Source: Viola odorata (taxonomy: Eukaryota > Streptophyta > Magnoliopsida > Malpighiales > Violaceae). From it: a DNA stretch of 64,000 nt. The stretch lies in the NCBI GenBank assembly GCA_963691705.1, contig OY829537.1, forward strand, positions 68,531,352 to 68,595,351. Direction: 5' to 3'. Made by a program: the position numbers and the translations under genes. How positions within the stretch are numbered: the first letter of the stretch is position 1; each line of letters starts with the position of its first letter. The notes beneath the pieces are model-generated. The model was given only the letters and a program-made list of their open reading frames with translations, was not told the DNA's origin and did no database searches. This document shows, piece by piece, positions 31,707-41,940 of the stretch.

Positions 31707-32978
31707 TTAAACTCTAGGATAGTATAACTTCAAATGAGCGATATTCCAGGAGTTGGATAAGGGCGTACCGTCAAGTGTCTCCAGGCGATAGGCCCCTCTT
31801 CCGACAACGTGGGTTACGCGATACGGTCCTTCCCAGTTAGGACTAAGCTTTCCCATACGTTGTCCGGTTGCTCGCCTGTCTCGGAGCACCAGGTCACCGT
31901 TTTTCAACAATCGCTCTTTGACCTACCTGTTATGATAACGGGCCATTTTTCCTTTGTAGTGTTGCGTTTTCAGTAGGACTTCTTCTCGAACCTCTGGTAA
32001 CGCGTCCAGGTTAGCACGTAACCGTTCCTCGTTCAGTTCCTCACGAAAGTGAGCCACCCGTAGGCTTATGGCCCCAATTTCCACTGGCGTAACGGCTTCA
32101 GTTCCAAAAGCCAAAGCGAAAGGCGTTTCTCCAGTGCTAACTTTTACGGTCATGCGGTATGCCCACATCACGTATGGCAATTCATCAACCCACTTCTTCT
32201 TAGACCCCTCTAGGTTTTTCTTAATACTGCTGAGGATGCTCCTATTAGTTACCTCTGCCTGTCCGTTGGTTTGTGGGTGAGCCACGGAAGAGAATCTCTG
32301 CTCAATCCCGAATTCTGAGCACTGGTCTTTGAAGAATTGGCTGGTGAACTGGGTCCCGTTATCGCTGACAAGGATACGAGGCACCTCGAATCTCATGATG
32401 ACTTGATGCTTGAAAAAACGCCATGTTTTTTCTGCCGTGATTGTGGCAACCGCTTCAGCTTCCGCCCACTTCGTAAAATAGTCCACAGCCACTATCACAA
32501 ATTTCAGTTGGGACCTTGCCTTTGGAAATGGACCCAGGATGTCAATCCCCCATTTGGCAAAAGGACAAGGGGCGATGATTTCCGATATTTCCGTGGCGGG
32601 ACGTCGAGGAATTTTAGCAAATTCCTGACATTTGGGGCAAGCTTGTACATAATCGTGGCAATCCCTTCGTATGGTGGGCCAGTAGAATCCTGATCTGAAA
32701 ACTTGTGCCGCCATGGTGCCGCCTGACGCGTGCATTCCGCATATCCCTTCGTGGATTTCGCGTAAGGTGTGAAGGCCCTCTTGTTCGGTTATACATTTGG
32801 CGGCGGGGTGAGAAAAACATCTTCGAATTAGATCCCCGTTATAGTACGTGCAACGAGCAGCCTGTCTTAGCACTTTCATCTTTTCAGCGTTACCGTCAGG
32901 TAGCTCTTCGTGCATCAGGTATTTTATTACCGGAATCCGCCAATCATCTTCGAGCTCATTCACACACAAAGAGGCTTG
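31707..32978 (-). pseudogene. Tat2 integrase
   Basis: Polyprotein C-terminal part. The zinc finger has HEGICGMHASG and CPKCQEFAKIP; the catalytic core has KWGIDILGPFPKA (Asp), ILVSDNGTQFTSQFF (Asp) and [17 protein letters not shown] (Glu). It ends with GAYRLETLDG and a stop near 31707. A TAG near 31920 (YHNR before VKERLL) and a TAA near 32970 (before QASLCVNELE) break the frame; Tat1 has sense codons at both places. The DDE triad is complete. Confidence 0.88.
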
Positions 32979-33990
32979 TTACTCCATGAAGGACGGCACC
33001 GATAGCTCACGATAATACACATCTTTAGGTATAGATGCTTCAGGATTCGCGGCCAGCTTGGCAAGGTAATCGGCTTCAGCATTTTCCTCTCGGGGAACGT
33101 GCTCGAAGCTGACTTGCATGCCCTCTTTCTTTATTTCCACTAGTTCTCGCGTTACCTTAGAGAGGTACTGCACCATAATAGGTTCTCGAGCCTGAGAGTG
33201 TCCTGAGACCTGGTCAATTATCAGTTTGGAGTCTCCACAAATTTTTAGACGCAGATCTCCTGTTTGGCCGGTATCGCGCCTTCCCTTGGAAGAAAACTCT
33301 CTTCCTATTCTGAGTCCAGCTAGCAACGCCTCATATTCGGCTGCGTTATTGGACAAAGGCTGGAAGATTCGAATAGCATACCGTATATGCATATCGTGTG
33401 GCCCGTTTATGAAGACTCCGGCCCCCGCCAGTTCTTGGTTTTTGGCTCCGTCCACATGAACGATCCAAAGATCCGTATATGTTTCTGGGAACGGGAGAAT
33501 ATCGTTCCATTCCGCTTCAGGTACACCACTCAAAGGGTCCTCTGTGAAAGTACACTCCGCTATAAAATCAGCAAGGACCTGAGCCTTTACGGATGGCCGG
33601 GACTGGTACCTCAAACCATATTGTTCGAGTTCTAGGGCCCAGATCAGCATTCTTCCTCAAGATTCAGGCTTTCGAAATATCCTCTTCAAGGGTTGGTCTG
33701 TAAGTACAACGATAGGATAAGACTGGAAGTATCGGTCCATCTTGCGGGCGGCTTGTATGAGGGCGAACGCTATTTTCTCAATACGAGCATATCGCAGTTC
33801 CGCGTCCTTTAAGACATGACTCACGAAGTAAACTGGGCGATGAGTGTGGTTATCGTCACGAATAAGGACGGCGCTGACCACTTCGTCTGCCGCGCCCAAG
33901 TACAAGTACAGGGTATCGCCGGACTCGGGCCTTGTCAATAATAAATCGGATGATAAATAGTCCTTTAAGTCCACAAATGCTTGCTCACAT
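32979..33990 (-). pseudogene. Tat2 RNase H and archaeal-type second RNase H
   Basis: The conventional RNase H part includes YFVSHVLKDAELRYARIEKIAFAL and VVLTDQPLKRIF. After a TGA near 33656 (Tat1 has a Ser codon) comes the linker and the archaeal-type RNase H: VDGAKNQELAGAGV, AAEYEALLAGLRIG, ICGDSKLIIDQV and REENAEADYLAKLAANP, carrying the acidic catalytic residues D-E-D-D. Possession of both is characteristic of the Tat lineage. The two domains would remove RNA from RNA-DNA hybrids during cDNA synthesis. Confidence 0.85.
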
Positions 33991-34790
33991 TCTGGGGTCC
34001 ACCCGAACGTGGCTTTCCGTCGTATGACTTTGAAAAAAGGGAGGCACTTTTCTCCTTGCTTGGAGACGAATCGTCCCAGAGCGATAACGCGCCCCGTTAG
34101 CCTTTGCACTTCCTTAACGGTTCTCGGCGATATCATATCATGTATAGCTTTAACCTTGGAAGGATTAGGCTGGATACCTTTCTGGCTAACTACGTAGCCC
34201 AAGAACTTACCCGTCTGGAATGCAAACATGCACTTCCGGGGGTTTAGCTTCATGCGATACCTTTTCATCACATCAAAAACTTCCTTTAGGTCCTGCAGGT
34301 GATCATGAAAATTCGCACTCTTCACCAGTATGTCGTCAACATATGCTTCCACATTTCTCCCTATTTGTTCCTCAAAAATCTTATTTGCCATTCGCTGAAA
34401 CGTGGCCCCCGCGTTCTTTAGTCCAAATGGCATCGCTGTGTAGCAATACGTGGCTTTAGGAGTAAGGAAGGCGGTCTTCTCCTCATCCTCTAGGGCCATA
34501 GGGATTTGATGATATCCGGAATTGGCGTCCAATGAGCTTAGACATGCGTACCCAGCGGTTTGATCAACCAACTGATCTATGCGAGGAAGCGGGTAGCAAT
34601 CCTTAGGACAAGCGTCGTTCAAGTCGGTGAAGTCAATGCACATACGCCAGTCTCCATTGGGTTTAGGAACAAGAACCGGGTTGGCTAACCAAGTGGGATA
34701 CTGTACTTCGCGAATGAAACCCGCGTCAAGGAGCTTTACAACCTCCTTTTCCACAGCCGACGCTTTTTCGGTGGAGAACGCCCGTCGTTT
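33991..34790 (-). pseudogene. Tat2 reverse transcriptase
   Basis: Blocks in order: LLDAGFIREVQYPTWLAN, VPKPNGDWRMCIDFTDLN, CYPLPRIDQLVD, LDANSGYHQIPM, TAMPFGLKNAGATFQR, the catalytic AYVDDILVKS and CMFAFQTGKFLGYVVS, then LTGRVIALGRFVSKQ. A single TAA near 34787-34789 separates it from gag-protease at a probable Gln codon (PVQ before KRRAFS). The polymerase domain itself is open. Confidence 0.92.
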
Positions 34791-37574
34791 TTACTGAACT
34801 GGCTTGGCGTCAGGGTCAACGTTAAGCCTGTGCTCGGCTATTTCTCGTGATATACCTGGCATATCGGTGGGCTTCCATGCGAAATTTCCTTGGCATTTGT
34901 TCAGCAGTCGTGCCAGTTGAAGATTTTCCGCTGGGCTGAGCTTATCGCTGACCAGGAAGCTGGCTCCCTCTTTGCCTATCACTGATACGGGTACCATCTC
35001 GTCAAGGGGTTGAGCGCGCTTTTCATCACCCTGCTCGTAGGGGTCTGCCGCTATACACACATATCTATCGCAGCTTGTCTGAGTCATGAGCGAATAGCAT
35101 TCTGCCGCCAGTTTTTGATCACCTTTTATCGATACCACCCCGTCCCAGGAGGGGTATTTCATCTTTAGATGTTTTTGTGATATCGCCGCTCCAAAGCGAT
35201 TGAGGAAAGGCCGTCCGAGTATGACGTTATAGGGCAGATTCAGATCCACAACAAGGAACAACAAATTCTCTGACCGTTTGTAAGTGTCTTCTCGGAAGTA
35301 TACGGGTAAGGTGATTACTCCCGTAACAGGGATAGGGGCCCCATCCACTCCGACTATGGGTCTCTTACTAGGCGTTAACTCATCGTGGGGGCGTTTCATG
35401 AGGTTGTAAGCTTCCAGCGAAAAAAGGTTCACGACACTCCCGTTGTCCACAAGAGTCCTTCTTATACCATGACTGGCGATGACAGGTGTGACTGCCAAGG
35501 CGTCATTATGGGGATAGATAACGCCTTTTTCATCCTCTTCTGAAAAGGATAAGATCATGCGATCAAGTATGTCTATCGCTCCACCTTTCTTTGTCATGCC
35601 GTCTCGCGTACGCTTTTCCCCTTTCGCCACCATCGACTGTTCTGATTCATCTGCGTAGGGGATCCCTCCCGCTATGATATTGATTATGGGGATGTCGTCG
35701 CCATCTATCGCGAAGGTTTCCACACCCTTTCCTTTGGGAGCGTTATCCGGCTGTGGGACTGGAGGGGGCCTTGGTCGTTCGTCTGCCGCTCTTCTTATCG
35801 GATTGTTTCGGGCATCTTCCCTTACTTGAGTCGCAAATTCTCCCAGATATCCTTCCTCCACCAAGCGTTCTATCGCCCACTTTAATTCTCTGCAAGCCTC
35901 TGTGGAATGTCCTCTGGCTTTATGGAATTTACAGTAAGCGTTTTCTCTTCTGCCTAAAAGCACTCCAGGTTTCGTGGGTGCAGGATAACGGATAGGAAGA
36001 TTTCGGTGTTCCGCTATCGCCAAGATCTCCGCTCTTGGTACATTCAAGGAGGGAAAATCCGGATCATACGCCCGATTTTTGTTAGCGTTCCCTTGACGCT
36101 GATGAGGGGAACTACCTTGTTTTCCTTTCGAGGAATTTCCTTTTTGCTTATCGTAGGTCTTTGGGATGTAATCTTTCCGTCGAGCGTAATCATCAGTGTA
36201 ATGATCATCAACCAGAGGATTTGCGGGAGCGGCAGGGATGTGAGGTGCCCCAGGCGGCATATTAAATGTTCTATTTCTATTTTCTTCTTCTTCCATTTTC
36301 GCATAATTATGGGCTTTAAGTCTTAGTGCGTCCAAGGATATTGGAGGATCCACCATCAATGCATCTTTCAGTTTTCCATAATGGCAGTTTCTTTTCAGAG
36401 CTTCTATGGCGAAATCAACGGTAACGCCCGACGTTAATGACATTTCCAGATCGAATCGGCTGAGAAATTCTTTCAATGTCTCTTGGGGCTTCCGTTGTAT
36501 GTCAAATAACGCTGCGGAAGATTTCCGAATTGGAATTGCTGTACTAAATCTGCTCCGAAATTTGGATTCCAACTGTGCGAAATTACTAATGGATCCGCCA
36601 GGAAGACCTTCAAACCAAAGACGAGCAACTCCCGATAAGGTCATGACAAATATCTGACATAAAGCCGCATCACTGTGGGTTTGAAATTGGACGAAATCCT
36701 TCACTTTGTTGATGTGCGAAATAGGATCTTTAGTACCATCATAAGTATCAGCGGGAAGCTTCACTCGCCTGCTGACCCTGTGACGTCTTACACGACGACT
36801 GAAAGGGTGACCTGAGGTATCATCAAGAATCTCACGCGCATGACGTGGGGGAGATATGTCTCCTTGTCGCCCTCCTTCCCTTGGTTCAGGTATATGATAT
36901 CGCCTGGGAGACCGACTGCGACTCTTGGGAGAACGACTTCGATATCTTCTGCTACTGGATCTTTCACTGTACACGGGAGATAAACTCCTGTTTGTTCCTT
37001 CCCTCCGTCCGGCCCAACGGTTCCTCAACGCCTCAAGCTGCCTGTCTTCCTGCAGAAGAAGTCTTTGCGGCATTTGTGGTACATAAGCCTCTACTTCTCC
37101 TTGAGTGAGCTGTACATGACCAACCGGGGGATTTCCTGCGGATAAAGGCACTTGGGGGTTCTCTGGAAACAACGGGGGCAGAGGTCGATCAGCAACAATA
37201 GATGGTGTGAACATGGCGCGAGGAGGAACGCTAGATCCAGAAGCACCAGGCGTGACTCTAGTGGCCATTTCAGTCAAATATTCCAAGCGGGAACGAAGGG
37301 CCGCTATTTCCATAGCAAAGGGATTTTCATTGTTAAGTACAGATCCTTCTAAAAGAGGAGTGTAAAGATCAGATCCCACCGTCTGTGATGAAGAAATGAC
37401 CGTCTGTGAGGAGATAGATCCTCCGGCGATCCCGACCGAGAGGTCCAGAGGTCCCGAGATAGTCGATTGCGTCGTCATAGAGAGATCAACAGTAGCAAAA
37501 GGAAATAACCGCCTGCGAGTTGAGAAAGGAATATTGGAAAATGTAGACCGGTCTGGCTCCGATCTGGCTGTCAT
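34791..37574 (-). CDS. gag: Tat2 gag-protease
   Basis: ATG at 37574 chosen (an upstream GTG in frame at 37625 is not a likely start); 927 residues to the TAA at 34791. An Arg/Ser-rich segment lies at about residues 205-240, the capsid core includes RLWFEGLPGGSISNFAQLE and FRSRF, the zinc-knuckle variant CX2HX4HX4C (CKFHKARGHSTEAC) is near residue 580, and the protease has VDNGSVVNLF as active site plus NVILGRPFLNRFGA. The C-terminal part ends before RT. Gag packages the RNA; protease would process the polyprotein. It begins 85 bases after the LTR. It is intact apart from the stop before RT. Confidence 0.9.
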   Translation of the reverse strand: MTARSEPDRSTFSNIPFSTRRRLFPFATVDLSMTTQSTISGPLDLSVGIAGGSISSQTVISSSQTVGSDLYTPLLEGSVLNNENPFAMEIAALRSRLEYLTEMATRVTPGASGSSVPPRAMFTPSIVADRPLPPLFPENPQVPLSAGNPPVGHVQLTQGEVEAYVPQMPQRLLLQEDRQLEALRNRWAGRREGTNRSLSPVYSERSSSRRYRSRSPKSRSRSPRRYHIPEPREGGRQGDISPPRHAREILDDTSGHPFSRRVRRHRVSRRVKLPADTYDGTKDPISHINKVKDFVQFQTHSDAALCQIFVMTLSGVARLWFEGLPGGSISNFAQLESKFRSRFSTAIPIRKSSAALFDIQRKPQETLKEFLSRFDLEMSLTSGVTVDFAIEALKRNCHYGKLKDALMVDPPISLDALRLKAHNYAKMEEEENRNRTFNMPPGAPHIPAAPANPLVDDHYTDDYARRKDYIPKTYDKQKGNSSKGKQGSSPHQRQGNANKNRAYDPDFPSLNVPRAEILAIAEHRNLPIRYPAPTKPGVLLGRRENAYCKFHKARGHSTEACRELKWAIERLVEEGYLGEFATQVREDARNNPIRRAADERPRPPPVPQPDNAPKGKGVETFAIDGDDIPIINIIAGGIPYADESEQSMVAKGEKRTRDGMTKKGGAIDILDRMILSFSEEDEKGVIYPHNDALAVTPVIASHGIRRTLVDNGSVVNLFSLEAYNLMKRPHDELTPSKRPIVGVDGAPIPVTGVITLPVYFREDTYKRSENLLFLVVDLNLPYNVILGRPFLNRFGAAISQKHLKMKYPSWDGVVSIKGDQKLAAECYSLMTQTSCDRYVCIAADPYEQGDEKRAQPLDEMVPVSVIGKEGASFLVSDKLSPAENLQLARLLNKCQGNFAWKPTDMPGISREIAEHRLNVDPDAKPVQ

Positions 37575-37638
37575 AACCGTTCCGATCTCCCAACTAAAAG
37601 GAGCTTGGCTATTAAGGACGCTCACTTAATACACCAAA

Positions 37639-37657
37639 GCTCTCAATGAAAGCACCA
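37639..37657 (-). other. Tat2 primer-binding site
   Basis: On the minus strand TGGTGCTTTCATTGAGAGC starts two bases inside the 5' LTR. The TGG start fits a tRNA 3' CCA end. I do not assign the tRNA. Confidence 0.6.
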
Positions 37658-37659
37658 TT

Positions 37660-38187
37660 TGATAAGATCCGAGATCTCTTCTGGTCGGAAACGGCTGCTG
37701 CAGCTAGTCGGAGGGGAAGCGATCGGCGTCGGAGGTACCTGCAAAGCGCCGGAGGGGGACTCCGGCGTAGACACTCCGATGCTTAAGTCAGTTCGAGTTT
37801 TCAGAATGGTAGAGGTTCTCCAAGATGATCCCGATCTTACCTTCTGTTTGGAATTCGTGGGGTATTTATAGGCTTAAGATGGCGATACCTAACAGCGATA
37901 GGGGTAGGCAACGTTGGCGACCATCGCTTCGGGCGATATCAGTTCCGTCATTGGGGGCGATAATCATGTAGGGTCTATCGGGAGCGATATCCTCCTTGGT
38001 CCCCTAGGATGGGATGACGCCGTGCGCATAAAGGTGCGTGAGATCCCCCCCCGCTGAAGTCGACCATCCTAGGAATTTTCCGCTGGCCTAGGCGATAGGT
38101 TGACATTTCAGGGAAGCGTATAGAAACTTGCCCGGGATTGATGTCGTAGCCCCAATGTTGCCGTCAGGAGCATTCCAATTGTTATCA
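37660..38187 (-). repeat. Tat2 5' LTR (528 bp)
   Basis: Starts TGATAAGATCC and ends GTTATCA; near-identical to 22299-22828. The following AACGC is the right target duplication (38188-38192). Confidence 0.95.
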
Positions 38188-38192
38188 AACGC

Positions 38193-39620
38193 AGAGTATG
38201 GGAGCTAACAAAACAGAATTTGAAAGTACTTATCTAGGGCATGAATGTAAATCGTAATCCAGGGCAAGAGATGTAAATCGTAATCCAGAGGAAGAGATGT
38301 AAATAGACCGAATGCAGGAAAAATAATGAAAAGGATATTAATCAAATGGGACGAGATCTTAGCGAAAGGTGCTCCCTTGGGTTGTTTTCTAGGTCGGCTA
38401 GTCATCGGTGCAGAGGTTTTCCAGACTCATGTGCAGATCTGCTATAGGGACCGCGTTTCCACACCGCATCCCCTGCTTACCTTCGTAGATAAAAGTCACC
38501 CCCCGTTTCCACATATGAGGTGACCTTGATGTTCAGCCATCCTCCCAGCTACCTCCCTTGTCATCAAAAGGTAGCCTTGACCGTCCGGCCTATCACGGGC
38601 TCGAAGTAGGGAGGTTAAATTCAGAACGCCCATGAAGGAGAGGCAAGACAGATCTAGGGCGCGATAGCTCAGCTTGTCAGACTCGTATCGCATACCCTAG
38701 ATAACTGTTTACCCCTAGGTGAGGCCTCTCGCGCTGCCTCCCCTAGGTGTCTGCTCTAACTCCAGGGCTTCACGTCAGTTATAACCCTAGAATATGACGT
38801 TACTCATGCAGAAATACTAAAAGATGATCAAGCTCTTAACATTTCTAGACAAGCATGTAATTAAATCGGTAAATAGTTATGTGTCACAAAAGAATATATT
38901 AAGCATGCATTAGACCTCTTAGCCGAACTCTACAACCCGTGGAACACCCTTCACCAAGAAAGGGATATGTAGCTACTCATACTATAATATAAACAGTAGG
39001 TAGATAGAATCATACAATGATAAACTAAAGAAAGTAAAAATGGAGTAGAGTAAACCGATAGATTAATTAAATAATCGAAGAGGAAAGTTGTTGACAATGG
39101 CTGCTCTTGATCGAGAAGAGGAGATGATCCACAGAAAATAAATACTAAAACTAATGTAAGAAATTATCCTTGGAACAGTCGTCCTTACAAAAACCCTAAA
39201 ACTAGCTTATATAGCCTAAACTAGCTAGGAGATAAAAACAGCTAAGGGCAATGAGGGCGTGACAGCACATGTCCTTGCAAAAGGAATATTCTGGGATTCC
39301 TGACACGCCTGATGCTTTCTGGAAATGCCTGGGATTCCGTGCGGATCTCAGAAGATGCTTTCTTTGGAAGAAGGCTCAGAACTGTCTATGCCTTGAGACA
39401 GCGCACTGGTCTGGTTCACGTCGAGGTCTTGACGACATTCTTTCTTCTAGGCCTGGAAAATGGAAGTCCTCAGAAATGCTCTAAAATCGCTTCCTTCTGG
39501 TCTTTTCCCTCCTTTGATGCTAATCTGCAAATAAGATTGAAATGAGGGTCAAATGTCAACATCGGGCCCCCGAAAGGTCTAGAAAGGAGGGTAAAACCGA
39601 GAGTATGAAATGTGCTATCA
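38193..39620 (-). repeat. Ath1 5' LTR, outer part (right of Tat2)
   Basis: Continues the LTR from the Tat2 insertion point to GCTATCA, followed by the target duplication ATCAT. It contains a 26-bp tandem duplication (38247-38272 and 38273-38298) absent from the 3' LTR, which exactly accounts for the length difference (1634 against 1608 bp). Confidence 0.9.
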
Positions 39621-39725
39621 ATCATTACGAGGTAAATGGCATCAATGTTCAGAATAAAAGAAGAAAAGCGATCTTTAAGAAAGGACAAGTGGAGTTTTCA
39701 AAGTCCCCGCGGCATCGGCACCATC

Positions 39726-40211
39726 CGATTACGGGGGAGTCCTGTTGCCACCATCCCCCTCTTCCTCCCCTAAAGAAAGAAAACCCTCTTGGCTCCCGTC
39801 TATCTCGTTCATCTTCTCAGAGGCATAATCGACTATCCTGTCAGGATTAAAAGACCCGCTGCGATAGTAATCCGTGAACCCGGTAGTGAAGGCCCACATG
39901 GTCTTTTTCTTCCACCAGCGTATCTTCGAAGGAACCTTTGCCAGATCCGCATCGCGAGACGATATCTCTTCACGAAGAAGAGAGTTTTTCTTGTCAGCGG
40001 CAAGCAACTCAGCCTTAGCCGCCACCAACTCAGCTTCCAAGAACTCAACTTTGGCTTTCCCCTTGGATAAACCCTCTTGGCTCCCGTCTATCTCGTTCAT
40101 CTTCTCAGAGGCATAATCGGCTATCCTGTCAGGATCAAAAGACCCACTGCGATAGTAATCCGTGAACCCGGCGGTGAAGGCCCACATGGTCTTTAGCTTG
40201 CCAGCCCACAC
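39726..40211 (-). pseudogene. Tat1 gene aC, C-terminal coiled-coil fragment with an internal duplication
   Basis: Minus-strand open frame resembling the aC C terminus: a coiled coil (KAKVEFLEAELVAAKAEL, LLREEISSRDADLAKV), then IRWWKKKTMWAFTTGF and the segment ending MNEIDGSQEG. The C-terminal segment occurs twice because about 290 bp is tandemly duplicated (the copies start near 39785 and 40075). It belongs to Tat1, which resumes at 39626 after the Ath1 insertion: aC lies beyond aD in Tat1, the order expected from Tat2. It is joined to unrelated Athila sequence near 40200. Confidence 0.75.
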
Positions 40212-41940
40212 TATTACATCATAGGATCAGATGAGTACTGATTTTTTAAAGAAATATTATCCTGCCAGCATGGTTGGAGCTTCTCGGAACAATTTAGTCT
40301 CAATTCAGCAAGAGCAAAATGAGCAAGAGCAAAATGAGAATTTCGGACAATATTACTCAAGGTTCAAAAGCATGTAATCACTGTATCCTACTCATGGAGT
40401 CCTAGACCAATTCCTCATTCAATACATTTATGATGGGATGAAATAGAGTGACAAGGAAAAGCTCGATGCAGCTAGTCATGGAGCCCTTTTGGATTTAACA
40501 CTAGTTGCTGCTGAAACATTGATGAAGACCATGACGGACAATTGCCATCAAAACATGGTCTCTTCTAGAACCTTGAATACTACCGAGGTAAAAATAGTGT
40601 CTATGGAAAACAAAATGACGGAGTTAACCACTTTGCTCCAGAATCTAATGACCCCTATACAGCAAGTTATGGTTTACGATCAAAACCCCGAACATCTAAC
40701 CGATCGTTTCCCATTGGTCAATGACGAAGCTCAGGTCAACACGATCAATAACTACAATCAGGGACAGAAGGGATATGGGAACAATTACAATCAGCTTTGG
40801 AGGAACCATCCTAATTTTAGTTGGTCTCAAGCTACCAACTCAAGGCGAAGATACAGTGAAACAATTTATGCTACCAACTCAAGCTAGCGTTTAGAGCCTA
40901 CAAACTCAAGTAGGACAAATAACATCATCAAGCGGAGCTAAGAATGAGCCATCTAGGCTTCCATCACAAACAGAGAATAACCCCAAGCATCAAGTTAATG
41001 CAGTCACCATGAGAAGTTGTACAATTAATCCTGAATGCCAGGTGCCAGTTTAAGACCATGAACAAGAAAACAAGCCACTAGATGCAGAAGTGGAAATGAC
41101 TCAAGAGGAAGTGGAACTAGATAGACTAAAGAATACTGTGAGTCAAGAGACAGTCACCCCTACAACAATTCCAGAGACAGTTCAGGTAACTCGTCCACCC
41201 TTTCCTGTGAGGTTTCACAAAACCAAGGAAAGGGCAGATGAGGAAATTATGGAATCTTTTAAGAAAGTTGCAATCAACATTCCTTTACTTACTACTATTA
41301 AGCAAATTCCAAAGTACGCAAAATTCTTGGAAGAATTTTGTACTAATAGGAATAAAATTGCAGGTAAAGAAAGGGTAAGGATGAGTAAGAATATTTGTAC
41401 AGTGTTCTAGAAGAAATTGATAGTCAAATGCAAAGACCAAGGAATGTTTACTATCCCTTGCACTATTGGTTTGAAAGAACTAGAGAAGGCACCTTGAGAT
41501 CTTGGAGCTGGAATAAATGTTATGCCTCTTTCCATCTATAAGATTCTTGGACTAGGACCCTTAAAGGAGACAAGGATGGTGATCCAATTAGCAGACTAAT
41601 CATTGATCTTTCCTGAAGGATTGGTAGAAAACTTCCTGGTAAAAGTAGGAGAATTTATTTTTTGGCCGATTTTTATGTTGTTGACTTGTAGAATGACAAC
41701 TCTACCAAATCGACAAATGTCTTGCTAGGAAGGCCTTTCTTAAGGACGACGAGAGTGAAAGTTGATATTTTTTAGGGTTATATTTCTATAGAATTTGATG
41801 GTAAACTTGTGAAATTTAACATGTATGATGCGATGAGATACCCGAATGATTTAGCATGTGTAAATTTCGTTGATGCTATCGATCCATTATATGAGAAACT
41901 ATTTGAATTGGATGTTGTTGACCCAACGAGGATCTAAATG
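40212..41940 (+). pseudogene. Ath2: fragment of an Athila-like gag and protease
   Basis: Plus-strand remnants in several frames. The gag part has YYPASMVGASRNNLVSIQQ and FGQYYSRFKSM, the counterpart of Ath3 YYPTTMANATKKQLVSIVQ, with stops near 40377 and 40446. A later part has RPPFPVRFHKTK, then NIPLLTTIKQIPKYAKFLEEFCTN. Next comes the protease core DLGAGINVMPLSIYKILG near 41505-41560 and LLGRPFLRTTRVKVD near 41720-41770. It ends about where RT would begin. No LTR was found; more diverged than Ath1 and Ath3, so an older insertion. Confidence 0.75.

Larger units (their letters stand above)
22299..38187 (-). mobile_element. Tat2: full-length Tat-like Ty3/gypsy element with an antisense gene cassette
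   Basis: 15.9 kb with two LTRs (530 and 528 bp) and a perfect 5-bp target duplication. Sense strand is minus: 5' LTR (37660-38187), PBS, gag-protease, RT, RNase H, archaeal-type RNase H, integrase, tandem-repeat 3' UTR, then about 8 kb holding four genes on the opposite strand, then the 3' LTR. Two RNase H domains and antisense extra ORFs point to the Tat lineage. LTRs differ at about 7 bases plus a C-run length change (counted by eye). Five stops lie in the gag-pol frame (four internal), so it appears defective though young. Confidence 0.93.
10756..39620 (-). mobile_element. Ath1: full-length Athila-like Ty3/gypsy element, interrupted by Tat2
   Basis: Sense strand is minus. Order in sense direction: 5' LTR (39620-38193 plus 22298-22093), Asp-type PBS (22087-22070), gag, protease, RT, RNase H, integrase, env-like ORF, polypurine-rich spacer and 3' LTR (12363-10756). 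Without Tat2 and one copy of its 5-bp duplication the element is about 12.97 kb. It has a perfect 5-bp target duplication. All ORFs carry stops, so it is complete in structure but defective. The lineage call rests on the PBS, the DLGAGIN protease motif, the RT FMDDF box and the env-like ORF. Confidence 0.9.

Noticed and set aside
19119..34790. Amber stops as translational readthrough or pyrrolysine-like recoding
   Set aside because: Stops vary in position between copies, include TAA and TGA, and coincide with frameshifts, so decay is the simpler reading.
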